A stretch of 64,000 nucleotides of DNA from Micromonospora alfalfae (GTDB taxonomy: Bacteria; Actinomycetota; Actinomycetes; Mycobacteriales; Micromonosporaceae): the NCBI RefSeq assembly GCF_022230925.1, contig NZ_JAKKFH010000001.1:293208-357207 (forward strand), written 5' to 3'. Both the position numbers and the translations under genes were made by a program. How positions within the stretch are numbered: the first letter of the stretch is position 1; each line of letters opens with the position of its first letter. Below, piece after piece: positions 38,503 to 45,921 of the stretch. Under the pieces are notes generated by a model. It saw only the letters and a program-made list of their open reading frames with translations. It did not search any database and was not told the origin of the DNA.

Positions 38503-39378
38503 TTAGCGGAGGTGGAGGACGTCGCCGGCGGCCAGGGTTCGGGCGCCGGTTGACGTGGTGACCATCAGTTGGCCGTCCGGGTCCACTCCGGTGGCGGTGC
38601 CGGTCAGGGAATCGCCGTTGGGGAGCAGAACGCGTACCTCGCGGCCGATCGTCGCGCAGGCCGCCAGGTAGGCGTCGCGCAGGCCGCTGGCCACCGCGTC
38701 GCCGCCCGCCGAACGCCAACGGTCGTACCAGTCGGCGACCGCCCGCAGCAGCGCCCGCAGCAGCGGATCCCGATCGGTGGCCACCGCGCCGGCCAGCTGG
38801 AGCGAGGTGGCCGGCAGCCCGGTCGGATTCACCGGCAGCTCGTCGGCGCGCAACGTCACGTTGAGCCCGATGCCCAGCACGATCGCCGGCGGTTGGTCCG
38901 GCGCCCGTCCGGGCACCGCCTCGGCCAGCACGCCCGCGCACTTCGCGTCGTCGATCAGCAGGTCGTTCGGCCACTTGAGGGTGGCTTCCAGCTCGGCCAG
39001 CCGGGCCACCGCCTCGACCAGCGCGACGCCGGCCAGCAACGGCAGCCACCCGTACCCGGTGGGTGCCGCCGGCAGCCAGCCGCGATCCGGCACTGCCTCG
39101 CCGGGCCGCAGCAGGACGCTCGTCGCGATGCCGGCCCGCGCCGGCGACTGCCAGACCCGACCGCGCCGGCCGCGCCCCTCGGTCTGCCGCTCGGCGACCA
39201 CGACCAGGCCCTCGGGCTCATCGGACCGGGCGGCCTCGGCCACGTCGGCGTTCGTGGAGCCGGTCTCGGCACGCAGCTCCAGCCGGGCCCACGGCCCGTT
39301 CGGTGCGGTCAACGCGCGGCGCAGCCGGGCCGCCGACAGCGGCGGACGGTCCAGATTCGTGTACGGGGAGCCCGACAT
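38503..39378 (-). CDS. birA: biotin-[acetyl-CoA-carboxylase] ligase
   Basis: Attaches biotin to the carrier lysine of acyl-CoA carboxylases (here the protein at 55697). A 291-residue enzyme without the N-terminal DNA-binding domain of the E. coli repressor type. Motifs: TGSTNADVAEAA, biotin/ATP loop ERQTEGRGRRGRVWQSP, LKWPNDLLIDDAKCAGVL and GIGLNVTL, then a small C-terminal SH3-like domain. ATG 39378 lies six bases after a TAGGCT box. Back to back with pccB, an arrangement that links the ligase to its substrate pathway. Confidence 0.96.
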   Translation of the reverse strand: MSGSPYTNLDRPPLSAARLRRALTAPNGPWARLELRAETGSTNADVAEAARSDEPEGLVVVAERQTEGRGRRGRVWQSPARAGIATSVLLRPGEAVPDRGWLPAAPTGYGWLPLLAGVALVEAVARLAELEATLKWPNDLLIDDAKCAGVLAEAVPGRAPDQPPAIVLGIGLNVTLRADELPVNPTGLPATSLQLAGAVATDRDPLLRALLRAVADWYDRWRSAGGDAVASGLRDAYLAACATIGREVRVLLPNGDSLTGTATGVDPDGQLMVTTSTGARTLAAGDVLHLR

Positions 39379-39384
39379 TCCGCC

Positions 39385-39390
39385 AGCCTA
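39385..39390 (-). promoter_or_regulatory. -10 box, leaderless start of birA
   Basis: TAGGCT on the minus strand, six bases before ATG 39378. Confidence 0.65.
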
Positions 39391-39450
39391 CGGCGGTGCT
39401 CCGGTCGACACTGAGGCGTACTGCACAGCGGCACCCACCTGAACCATCGT

Positions 39451-39456
39451 TATATT
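39451..39456 (+). promoter_or_regulatory. -10 box, leaderless start of pccB
   Basis: TATATT, six bases before GTG 39463. It is one of the closest matches to the general -10 consensus in the window. Confidence 0.65.
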
Positions 39457-39462
39457 CCCTGG

Positions 39463-41046
39463 GTGACTACCGAGACCGGGACCAACATGCACAGCACCGC
39501 GGGCAAGCTGGCGGACCTGGAGCGCCGGGTCGACGAGGCGGTGCACGCCGGGTCGGCCCGCGCCGTGGAGAAGCAGCACGCGCGCGGCAAGAAGACCGCC
39601 CGGGAGCGGATCGAGATGCTGCTCGACGAGGGCTCCTTCGTCGAACTCGACGAGCTGGCCCGGCACCGGTCCACTGCCTTCGGGCTGGAGCGGAACCGCC
39701 CGTACGGCGACGGTGTGGTCACCGGCTACGGCACGGTGGACGGCCGGCAGGTGTGCGTCTTCGCGCAGGACTTCACGGTCTTCGGTGGCTCGCTCGGCGA
39801 GGTCTTCGGCGAGAAGATCGTCAAGGTGATGGACCTGGCCATGAAGATCGGCTGCCCGGTGGTCGGCATCAACGACTCCGGCGGCGCGCGCATCCAGGAG
39901 GGTGTCGTCTCGCTCGGCCTCTACGGCGAGATCTTCTTCCGCAACGTACGGGCGTCCGGCGTCATCCCGCAGATCTCGCTGGTGATGGGGCCCTGTGCCG
40001 GCGGCGCCGTCTACTCCCCGGCGGTCACCGACTTCACAGTGATGGTCGACCAGACCTCGCACATGTTCATCACCGGCCCCGACGTGATCAAGACGGTGAC
40101 GGGCGAGGACGTCGGCATGGAGGAGCTGGGCGGCGCCCGTACGCACAACTCCCGCAGCGGCAACGCGCACTACCTCGCCAGTGACGAGGAGGACGCTGTC
40201 GACTACGTCAAGGCACTGCTGTCGTACCTGCCGTCGAACAACCTCGACGAGCCGGTCGTCGTCGAGGCCCCCGCTTCGCTTGAGGTCACCGACGAGGACC
40301 GGGAGCTGGACACCCTGATCCCGGACTCGGCCAACCAGCCGTACGACATCCACACCGTCATCGAGCACGTCGTCGACGACGGGGAGTTCCTGGAGGTCCA
40401 GCCGCTCTACGCGCAGAACATCGTGGTCGGCTACGGCCGGGTCGAGGGGCGACCTGTCGGTGTGGTGGCCAACCAGCCGATGCACTTCGCCGGCACCCTG
40501 GACATCGCCGCCTCGGAGAAGGCCGCCCGGTTCGTCCGCACCTGCGACGCGTTCAACATCCCGGTGCTGACCTTCGTGGACGTGCCCGGCTTCCTGCCCG
40601 GCACGGGTCAGGAGTGGGACGGCATCATCCGCCGGGGCGCGAAGCTCATCTACGCGTACGCCGAGGCGACCGTCCCCAAGGTCACCGTGATCACCCGCAA
40701 GGCGTACGGCGGGGCGTACGACGTGATGGGCTCCAAGCACCTCGGCGCGGACCTGAACTTCGCCTGGCCGACAGCGCAGATCGCCGTGATGGGCGCGCAG
40801 GGCGCTGTGAACATCCTCTACCGCTCCGAGCTGGCCGGGGCCGAGGACCCGGCGGCGGTCCGGGCCGAGAAGATCGCCGAGTACGAGGACACCCTTGCCA
40901 ACCCGTACGTGGCCGCCGAGCGCGGGTACATCGATTCGGTGATCGCTCCGCACGAGACGCGCACCCAGATCGTCCGGGCGCTGCGCGTCCTGCGGACCAA
41001 GCGGGAAACCCTGCCGCCCAAGAAGCACGGCAACATCCCGCTCTGA
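39463..41046 (+). CDS. pccB: acyl-CoA carboxylase beta subunit (carboxyltransferase)
   Basis: Transfers carboxyl from biotin to acetyl- or propionyl-CoA. The 527-residue length fits AccD5/PccB. Two crotonase-like halves are visible: the N-half with [22 protein letters not shown] and [16 protein letters not shown], the C-half with [23 protein letters not shown] and [19 protein letters not shown]. The closing ...KKHGNIPL is family-typical. GTG start after a leaderless promoter. The biotin subunit (55697) and epsilon subunit (48067) are kilobases away. Propionyl preference is likely but not proven by sequence. Confidence 0.96.
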   Translation: MTTETGTNMHSTAGKLADLERRVDEAVHAGSARAVEKQHARGKKTARERIEMLLDEGSFVELDELARHRSTAFGLERNRPYGDGVVTGYGTVDGRQVCVFAQDFTVFGGSLGEVFGEKIVKVMDLAMKIGCPVVGINDSGGARIQEGVVSLGLYGEIFFRNVRASGVIPQISLVMGPCAGGAVYSPAVTDFTVMVDQTSHMFITGPDVIKTVTGEDVGMEELGGARTHNSRSGNAHYLASDEEDAVDYVKALLSYLPSNNLDEPVVVEAPASLEVTDEDRELDTLIPDSANQPYDIHTVIEHVVDDGEFLEVQPLYAQNIVVGYGRVEGRPVGVVANQPMHFAGTLDIAASEKAARFVRTCDAFNIPVLTFVDVPGFLPGTGQEWDGIIRRGAKLIYAYAEATVPKVTVITRKAYGGAYDVMGSKHLGADLNFAWPTAQIAVMGAQGAVNILYRSELAGAEDPAAVRAEKIAEYEDTLANPYVAAERGYIDSVIAPHETRTQIVRALRVLRTKRETLPPKKHGNIPL

Positions 41047-41051
41047 GGCTG

Positions 41052-41123
41052 GTCGATCCGCGCAACTTCACGAGAAGCTGCCTCCGGGCGGCGGGCAACA
41101 ACCCCGAGGTTGCGCGGATCGAC
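41052..41123. repeat. GATC-tipped inverted repeat F
   Basis: The arm GTCGATCCGCGCAACTTC pairs with the complement of the right arm, 17 of 18 matches. The core GATCCGCGCAACTTC is identical to the left arm of repeat A at 5684. It lies between the converging pccB and sigma-partner genes. Confidence 0.9.
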
Positions 41124-41128
41124 AGTGG

Positions 41129-41989
41129 TCAGCAGGCTGGGTTGGCGGCGACGCACATCCGGCGGGCGGCGACCTCCGCCAATCGGCGCAGGTCCAGCTC
41201 GGTGCCCGTCTGTCGGAGGCTAAGCACGGTGATCAGGTCGCCCACCCGGACCACCGCGGTAATGGTCGGCCGAGGTGGCGCGGCGATGGGCTTGCCCGTC
41301 TTCCGGTCGACGGGCTGCGAACCGGTGTGCCGCAGCAGCGCAGCCCCGTCACCGGCGAAGTCCCGCTGGGTCACCGCCCAGCGGTGCGTCGCCGACGCGG
41401 TGCCTGTTGCGCCCTGCGCCTTGTATTCGCCGACGCTGGTCCATTCGGCACACGGTGCGACCAGGTCGTCCATGGTGGCGAGAAGCTGAATGGAGGCGTC
41501 CGGAGTCAGCCGGTAGAGATCCTGCGTGACCAGACCATCGGACTGGGTGAGGACTGCCGCGGCGCGCTTCGGCACCAGGGTCTGCGAGCGGGACAGGATC
41601 GAATACTGCAAGCCGTCCGATCGCCCCTGACTGGTCCGGCAGGCACCGAGCATGCGGTCCAGCAGGACCGGCTCGCCCAGGCCCGACTGGCTGAGCTGCA
41701 CGTCGACCTGCTGCGGCAGGTCAGCCGGTTGCAACAGGGCCTCGGTGGCGATCTCGTGCCGGGTCGGCGCGGCGGAGGGCGCGGCGGCCGGATGAACCGG
41801 CGGCGCAGACTTCCTCGGGGCGGCGACCGCCACCGCGGAAACCCCGGCGAGGGCCAGCACGACGGTGGCCACCACGATCTTGCGCTGGCCGCGGCGGCGG
41901 GCCCGGGAGCGGATCTCCTCCGGGCCGAGCCACCGCACGTCCTGCAGGTCCCGCTGGATCTGTTCGACGAACGTCGGGTCGTCACGCAT
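41129..41989 (-). CDS. membrane partner of the sigma factor (putative anti-sigma)
   Basis: A 286-residue single-pass protein: about 37 cytoplasmic residues (FVEQIQRDLQDVRWLGPEEIRSRARRRGQRK), one helix (IVVATVVLALAGVSAVAVAA) and about 220 exported residues rich in polar positions, with three Cys (LGACRT, APCAEW, AARRMCVAANPAC). The ATG overlaps the stop of the sigma-factor gene (ATGCGTGA), which fits an anti-sigma or sensor partner. The usual zinc anti-sigma motif is absent and the role is inferred from the overlap and layout. Confidence 0.75.
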   Translation of the reverse strand: MRDDPTFVEQIQRDLQDVRWLGPEEIRSRARRRGQRKIVVATVVLALAGVSAVAVAAPRKSAPPVHPAAAPSAAPTRHEIATEALLQPADLPQQVDVQLSQSGLGEPVLLDRMLGACRTSQGRSDGLQYSILSRSQTLVPKRAAAVLTQSDGLVTQDLYRLTPDASIQLLATMDDLVAPCAEWTSVGEYKAQGATGTASATHRWAVTQRDFAGDGAALLRHTGSQPVDRKTGKPIAAPPRPTITAVVRVGDLITVLSLRQTGTELDLRRLAEVAARRMCVAANPAC

Positions 41990-42482
41990 CGGTAGCCTCC
42001 TCCAGATCAGAGACGGCGAGCAGGCCGGCGAGCGCGGTACGCCCCCGGGAGAGACGGGCCTTGACGGTGCCCACCGGGGCCGCGGTCTCCCGCGCGACCT
42101 CGGCGACCGGCATGCCAACCAGGTAGTACAGGGCGATGGCGACGCGTTGCTCCTCAGGCAGTCGACGCAGGGCGGCGACCACGGCGACCGTGTCGGTGCC
42201 CGGCCCGGGAACGGTCTCGGTGGCCCCGTGTCGCAGGTAGGCGCGGGCGCGGCTACGCAGGCTGCGCCACCGGCTCACGGCGATCCGGCTGGCCACCACC
42301 CGCACCCACGCCTCCGGGTCGTCGTACGCGCTGATTGTCGACCAGCGCTGCCACGCCCGGACGTACGCCTCCTGCACGGCGTCCTGCGCCTCACCCCGAT
42401 CGCCGGTTAGGGCGTAGACGAACCCGAGGAGTCGTTGCCGACTCCCCCGGTAGAACTCGTCGAACCCGTCGACGTCCGGCAC
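41982..42482 (-). CDS. SigE-family RNA polymerase sigma factor
   Basis: A 166-residue ECF-type sigma factor of the actinobacterial SigE group. Region 2 is FYRGSRQRLLGFVYALTGDRGEAQDAVQEAYVRAWQRW; region 4 is LRRLPEEQRVAIALYYLVGMPVAEVARETAAPVGTVKARLSRGR. The two regions are joined by a short linker with PGPGTDT. GTG 42482 is preceded by GGAGG. It is followed by, and overlaps, a membrane protein gene. Surface-stress control is typical for such pairs but is inference here. Confidence 0.93.
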   Translation of the reverse strand: MPDVDGFDEFYRGSRQRLLGFVYALTGDRGEAQDAVQEAYVRAWQRWSTISAYDDPEAWVRVVASRIAVSRWRSLRSRARAYLRHGATETVPGPGTDTVAVVAALRRLPEEQRVAIALYYLVGMPVAEVARETAAPVGTVKARLSRGRTALAGLLAVSDLEEATDA

Positions 42483-42543
42483 CCGCTACCTCCCCGTGTC
42501 GGTCGCTGGGAACACGCACCGGCAAGGGCCGTTGGTTGCCCGG

Positions 42544-43527
42544 TCAGGCGATCGACTTTTCCAGCTCGCTGAGTGGGAACGCGCCGGCCCCGATCCGCTC
42601 CCGGACCGCCCGGCGTACGGCCCGCTGCACGGCGACGTTGACCGGCGTCGGTACGCCGTGCAACCGGCCGAGCAGCGCGATCTCCCCGTTGAGGTGGTCG
42701 ACCTCGGTCGAGCCGGTGCCCCGGGCCAGACTCTGCCAGGTGGAGCCACCGGAACGGGCCTCGCCGTCGACAGGGCGCTGCCCGACCAGATCGCCGCGTT
42801 CGGCCTTCTCCTCCTCCGGCGAGGTGTGCGCGATGCCGGCGGCGGCGAGCGCGGCGACGCCCTCGGCGCGTACCCGCTCGACCAGCGTGTCCGGGATGTC
42901 CCGGCCGAGCAACGCCTGGAGGCCGTTACCGAGGTTGCTGAGCAGCTTGCCGTACTTCCAGCGCAGCACGTCGGCGCGGACCGGGGCGACGAACCCGGCG
43001 GCGGTCAGGTCCGTGGCGATCCCCCGGTCGGTGTCGTCGACGCCCCCCGGGTACCGCCCGATGTGGAGCATCCCGGGATGCGGGTACCCGTTGGCGACCA
43101 CCACGCCCGGGTCCAGGTGGGTGGCCGGCAGCCAGACGCAGACCGGGTGCACGTCGGCGAAGAGGCGCAGCGCGGCCCGCTCGTTGGCCACCCCGTTCTG
43201 TGCGGTCACCAGCGGCAGACGTTCGCCCGCCGTGCCGCCGCCGACCACCGGCGCGTCCACCCAGGCAGCCAACGCGCCGGCCGTGTCCTGCGACTTCACG
43301 GTGAGGATCAGCACTGTGTCCGCCGGCAGCGGCTGGTCACTGGGCCGGTCCACCGCGGCGAGCCGGGCGGTGACCTCACCGTCGGGCTGCCGCAATCTCA
43401 GACCCCGCGCGCGGATCGCGTCCAGGTGGGCGCCCCGGGCCACCACTGTCACGTCCCGGTCGGCCTGGGCCAGCCGTACGCCGATGGTCCCGCCGACCGC
43501 ACCCGCCCCGATGATCACGTATCGCAT
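42544..43527 (-). CDS. ketopantoate reductase-family protein (PanE/ApbA)
   Basis: A 327-residue NAD(P)H-dependent reductase of the 2-dehydropantoate 2-reductase family. The N-terminal Rossmann site is YVIIGAGAVGGTIGVRLAQ, followed by LILTVKSQDT and VTAQNGVANE; the C-terminal helical domain contains RADVLRWKYGKLLSNLGNG. True PanE makes pantoate for CoA synthesis, but many actinobacterial paralogues act on other substrates and no other pantothenate gene is nearby. ATG 43527 has GGAGG eight bases upstream. Confidence 0.88.
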   Translation of the reverse strand: MRYVIIGAGAVGGTIGVRLAQADRDVTVVARGAHLDAIRARGLRLRQPDGEVTARLAAVDRPSDQPLPADTVLILTVKSQDTAGALAAWVDAPVVGGGTAGERLPLVTAQNGVANERAALRLFADVHPVCVWLPATHLDPGVVVANGYPHPGMLHIGRYPGGVDDTDRGIATDLTAAGFVAPVRADVLRWKYGKLLSNLGNGLQALLGRDIPDTLVERVRAEGVAALAAAGIAHTSPEEEKAERGDLVGQRPVDGEARSGGSTWQSLARGTGSTEVDHLNGEIALLGRLHGVPTPVNVAVQRAVRRAVRERIGAGAFPLSELEKSIA

Positions 43528-43587
43528 GCCCAAATCCTCCCCTCCCCACCCTGCCCCGCCCACGCCCCACGCCCCACGCCCCACGCC

Positions 43588-43662
43588 GTCGATCATGGAG
43601 TTGTGGTGCCCGAATGAGGACTGATCGCGGTTTTTGTGGCCCACCGCAACTCCATGATCGAC
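43588..43662. repeat. GATC-tipped inverted repeat G
   Basis: The arm GTCGATCATGGAGTTGTGGTG pairs with the complement of the right arm with one mismatch over about 20 bases. GATCATGRAGTT relates it to the elements at 17244 and 60645. It lies between two leftward genes (M50 peptidase and ketopantoate-reductase homologue). Confidence 0.88.
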
Positions 43663-43682
43663 CCGGGCGGCGGGCGGGACTG

Positions 43683-44414
43683 TCAGGGGTTGGGGAGGAA
43701 CGGGCCGGCGAGCAGGAGCGCGCCGGCGATCAGGGCCGCCAGGTTGACCAGGGCGAAGACACTCACCCAGAAGAACGCCGGGAACGGGGTGAGGCCGGCG
43801 AGTTGGTCGGCGTCCGAGGCGGGCATCCGGCCCCGCGAACGCAGCCGTTGCAGCTCGACCACCGGCCGCACCCCACCGAGCAGCAGAAACCACACCCCGG
43901 TGTACGCGAAAGCGGCCTGGACCTGCGGCGTCGCGTACCACGAGACGGCGAACACCAGCGCGCCGGTGACCAGCAGCGACACCACGCCGAAGACGTTGCG
44001 GATCATGACGAGCATGGCCAACAGCAGCGCCACGGCCACCCAGAGCAGCAGGGTGATCCGGTTGCCGCCGAGAAGCCAGGCGCCGGCCAGCCCGACCAGC
44101 GGCGGCGCGACGTATCCGGCGAGCAGGGTGAGGATCATGCCCGGCCCGGTGGGACGGCCGGCGGAGAGCGTCAGCCCGGACGTGTCCGAATGCAACCGGA
44201 TGCCGCGCAACTTGCGGCCGGTGAGCAGGGCGACCAGGGCGTGCCCGCCCTCGTGCGCGATGGTGATGGCGTTACGGGCGATCCGCCACGGCAGCCGAGT
44301 GGAGACCACCACCAGTGCTACGGCCCCGGTGATCAGCACCAGTAGCGCTGGCGGGTCCGGCTGCGCGCCGAACAGCGTGTCCCACAGGTCGCCCAGACCG
44401 TCGATCGACATCAT
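43683..44414 (-). CDS. M50-type membrane metallopeptidase homologue
   Basis: A 243-residue protein with about six membrane helices. The zinc-binding HExxH motif is present as [20 protein letters not shown]. The layout matches the short M50B-like family of actinobacteria rather than site-2 proteases with PDZ domains; no PDZ domain is present. ATG 44414 (second ATG at 44411) comes eight bases after a minus-strand TAGGCT (44423-44428). The substrate is unknown. Its distance from the sigma/anti-sigma pair is small, but they are not in one operon. Confidence 0.85.
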   Translation of the reverse strand: MMSIDGLGDLWDTLFGAQPDPPALLVLITGAVALVVVSTRLPWRIARNAITIAHEGGHALVALLTGRKLRGIRLHSDTSGLTLSAGRPTGPGMILTLLAGYVAPPLVGLAGAWLLGGNRITLLLWVAVALLLAMLVMIRNVFGVVSLLVTGALVFAVSWYATPQVQAAFAYTGVWFLLLGGVRPVVELQRLRSRGRMPASDADQLAGLTPFPAFFWVSVFALVNLAALIAGALLLAGPFLPNP

Positions 44415-44492
44415 GGGGCGCGAGCCTACCGGCGGCGTTCCGTGTCGCTCCCGAGGCACCGGCTCCTATCCGGTGAAAGTATCGGGTGGCGA

Positions 44493-44711
44493 GTGAAGCG
44501 GGAGGCGGACGCAGGTGAGCGCAGCCCCCTGGAGTCGCACGTCGGCCTGTGGACCGAGGCCGACTACTTCGCCCTGGGCGAGACGTCCGACCGGATCGAA
44601 CTGCTCGTCGGCAGCCTGCTGGTCAGCCCTGCACCGAGCCGACGGCACCAGCGGGTGTCGCGCCAGCTGGCAAACAGCATCGAGGCCGGGACGACCAATG
44701 GCCGTCGATGA
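44493..44711 (+). pseudogene. truncated Uma2-family endonuclease
   Basis: The segment [46 protein letters not shown] matches the first third of Uma2 (DUF820) restriction-endonuclease-like proteins, which are about 190 residues long. The frame then stops after eight unrelated residues, and the next sequence is the lysozyme promoter. The catalytic Asp/Glu-x-Lys part is missing. A remnant left by deletion; it cannot be an active nuclease. Confidence 0.7.
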
Positions 44712-44730
44712 AGCTTTCTTCAGTCGCACT

Positions 44731-44746
44731 TGTGATCTAGGGCACT
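44731..44746 (+). promoter_or_regulatory. possible CRP-like site before the lysozyme gene
   Basis: TGTGATCTAGGGCACT keeps the left half TGTGA and three of five bases of the right half. It shares TGTGATCT with the site at 25567. It lies 48 bases before the start codon. Confidence 0.35.
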
Positions 44747-44793
44747 TATCTCCAAAGATGGGTGTCGATAGAGCGACGTCCTTGGAGGAACTC

Positions 44794-45546
44794 ATGGCCC
44801 GTACCTCATCAACGCTGCGCCGCGCGCTCGCGGCCAGCCTCACCGTCCTCGCCACCGCGGCGGCGGCCCTGGTAGCGACCGCCGGACCGGCGGCCGCAGC
44901 CACCACACCCGGTGTCGACGTGTCCCGCTACCAGGGCAGCATCAACTGGACCAGTGTCCGCAACGCGGGCATCCAGTTCGCCTTCATCAAGGCGACCGAG
45001 GGCACCAGCTACAAGGACCCGAACTTCAACGCCAACTACGTCAACGCGTACAACGCCGGGGTGATCCGCGGGGCGTACCACTTCGCCCGCCCGAACATCT
45101 CCGCCGGCTCCACCCAGGCCAACTACCTGGCCTCCAACGGCGGGGCCTGGTCCGCCGACAGCCGCACCCTGCCGGCCGCGCTGGACATCGAGGGCAACCC
45201 GTACGCCGGCGGCTACTGCTACGGGCTCAGCACGACCGGGATGCGCAACTGGGTGCAGGACTTCCTGAACACCTACCGCTCCCGCACCGGCCGGTACGCG
45301 GTCATCTACACCACCACGAGCTGGTGGAACCAGTGCACCGGCAGCTGGACCGGCCCGTGGGCGAACCACCCGCTCTGGCTGGCCCGCTGGTCGAGCACCC
45401 CCGGCGCCCTGCCGGCCGGCGCGCCGGTGTGGAGCTTCTGGCAGTACACGAGCACCGGCGCGGTCTCCGGGATCAGCGGCAACGTGGACCGCAACTACTG
45501 GAACGGTGACCGGAGCCGCCTGATCGCGTTGGCCAACAACACCTGA
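44794..45546 (+). CDS. secreted GH25 lysozyme
   Basis: A 250-residue muramidase that cleaves the glycan of peptidoglycan. The signal peptide (RRALAASLTVLATAAAALVATAGPAAA) ends about residue 37. The GH25 catalytic domain follows: GVDVSRYQGSINWTSV, FAFIKATEGTSYKDPNF, the catalytic DxE pair in LPAALDIEGNP and the closing WSFWQYTSTGAVSGISGNVDRNYW. ATG 44794 has GGAGGA six bases upstream. It follows a broken Uma2 gene and converges with a small membrane protein gene. Confidence 0.96.
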   Translation: MARTSSTLRRALAASLTVLATAAAALVATAGPAAAATTPGVDVSRYQGSINWTSVRNAGIQFAFIKATEGTSYKDPNFNANYVNAYNAGVIRGAYHFARPNISAGSTQANYLASNGGAWSADSRTLPAALDIEGNPYAGGYCYGLSTTGMRNWVQDFLNTYRSRTGRYAVIYTTTSWWNQCTGSWTGPWANHPLWLARWSSTPGALPAGAPVWSFWQYTSTGAVSGISGNVDRNYWNGDRSRLIALANNT

Positions 45547-45555
45547 CCGGGCCGT

Positions 45556-45612
45556 TGGCGGCAGCGGGATCGACTGTCACCACACGGTCGACAATCGGTC
45601 CGGCTGCCGCCA
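45556..45612. terminator. long hairpin between converging genes
   Basis: A perfect 10-bp outer stem TGGCGGCAGC / GCTGCCGCCA continues imperfectly to about 20 of 23 matched bases. It begins ten bases after the lysozyme stop codon and can end both neighbours. Confidence 0.75.
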
Positions 45613-45628
45613 CACCACCGGTCACGGG

Positions 45629-45856
45629 TCAGGCCCGCCGCCGGCTCAGGGCCGGCACCACAGCGTCCTCACGAGCCAGGGCACCCCGGCGGGGCATCCG
45701 CCAGGCGGCAACGCCAAAACCGGCAACGATCACGACGCCGAGCAGTGCGACGAGCACCGAAACCCCCGCGCTGACCAGCAACAGGATCGCGTCGCCGAGC
45801 GCCACGAGCATCCACAGTGCCAGCCGGGGCCGAGCGTCCCTCCGTCGGTAACCCAT
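45629..45856 (-). CDS. small membrane protein, 75 residues
   Basis: A short basic N-terminus ([11 protein letters not shown]), two membrane helices (LALWMLVALGDAILLLVSAGV and VLVALLGVVIVAGFGVAAW) and a basic tail. ATG 45856 has GGAGG six bases upstream. No family is recognised. It lies downstream of the kinase gene in the opposite-to-lysozyme direction with only 65 bases between them, so it may be read with the kinase. Confidence 0.7.
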   Translation of the reverse strand: MGYRRRDARPRLALWMLVALGDAILLLVSAGVSVLVALLGVVIVAGFGVAAWRMPRRGALAREDAVVPALSRRRA

Positions 45857-45921
45857 GTCGTGCCTCCTTCCGTCGTCAAAGGTCAATTACCCACGACGAC
45901 GCAAGGTCATGCGAATCAGTT

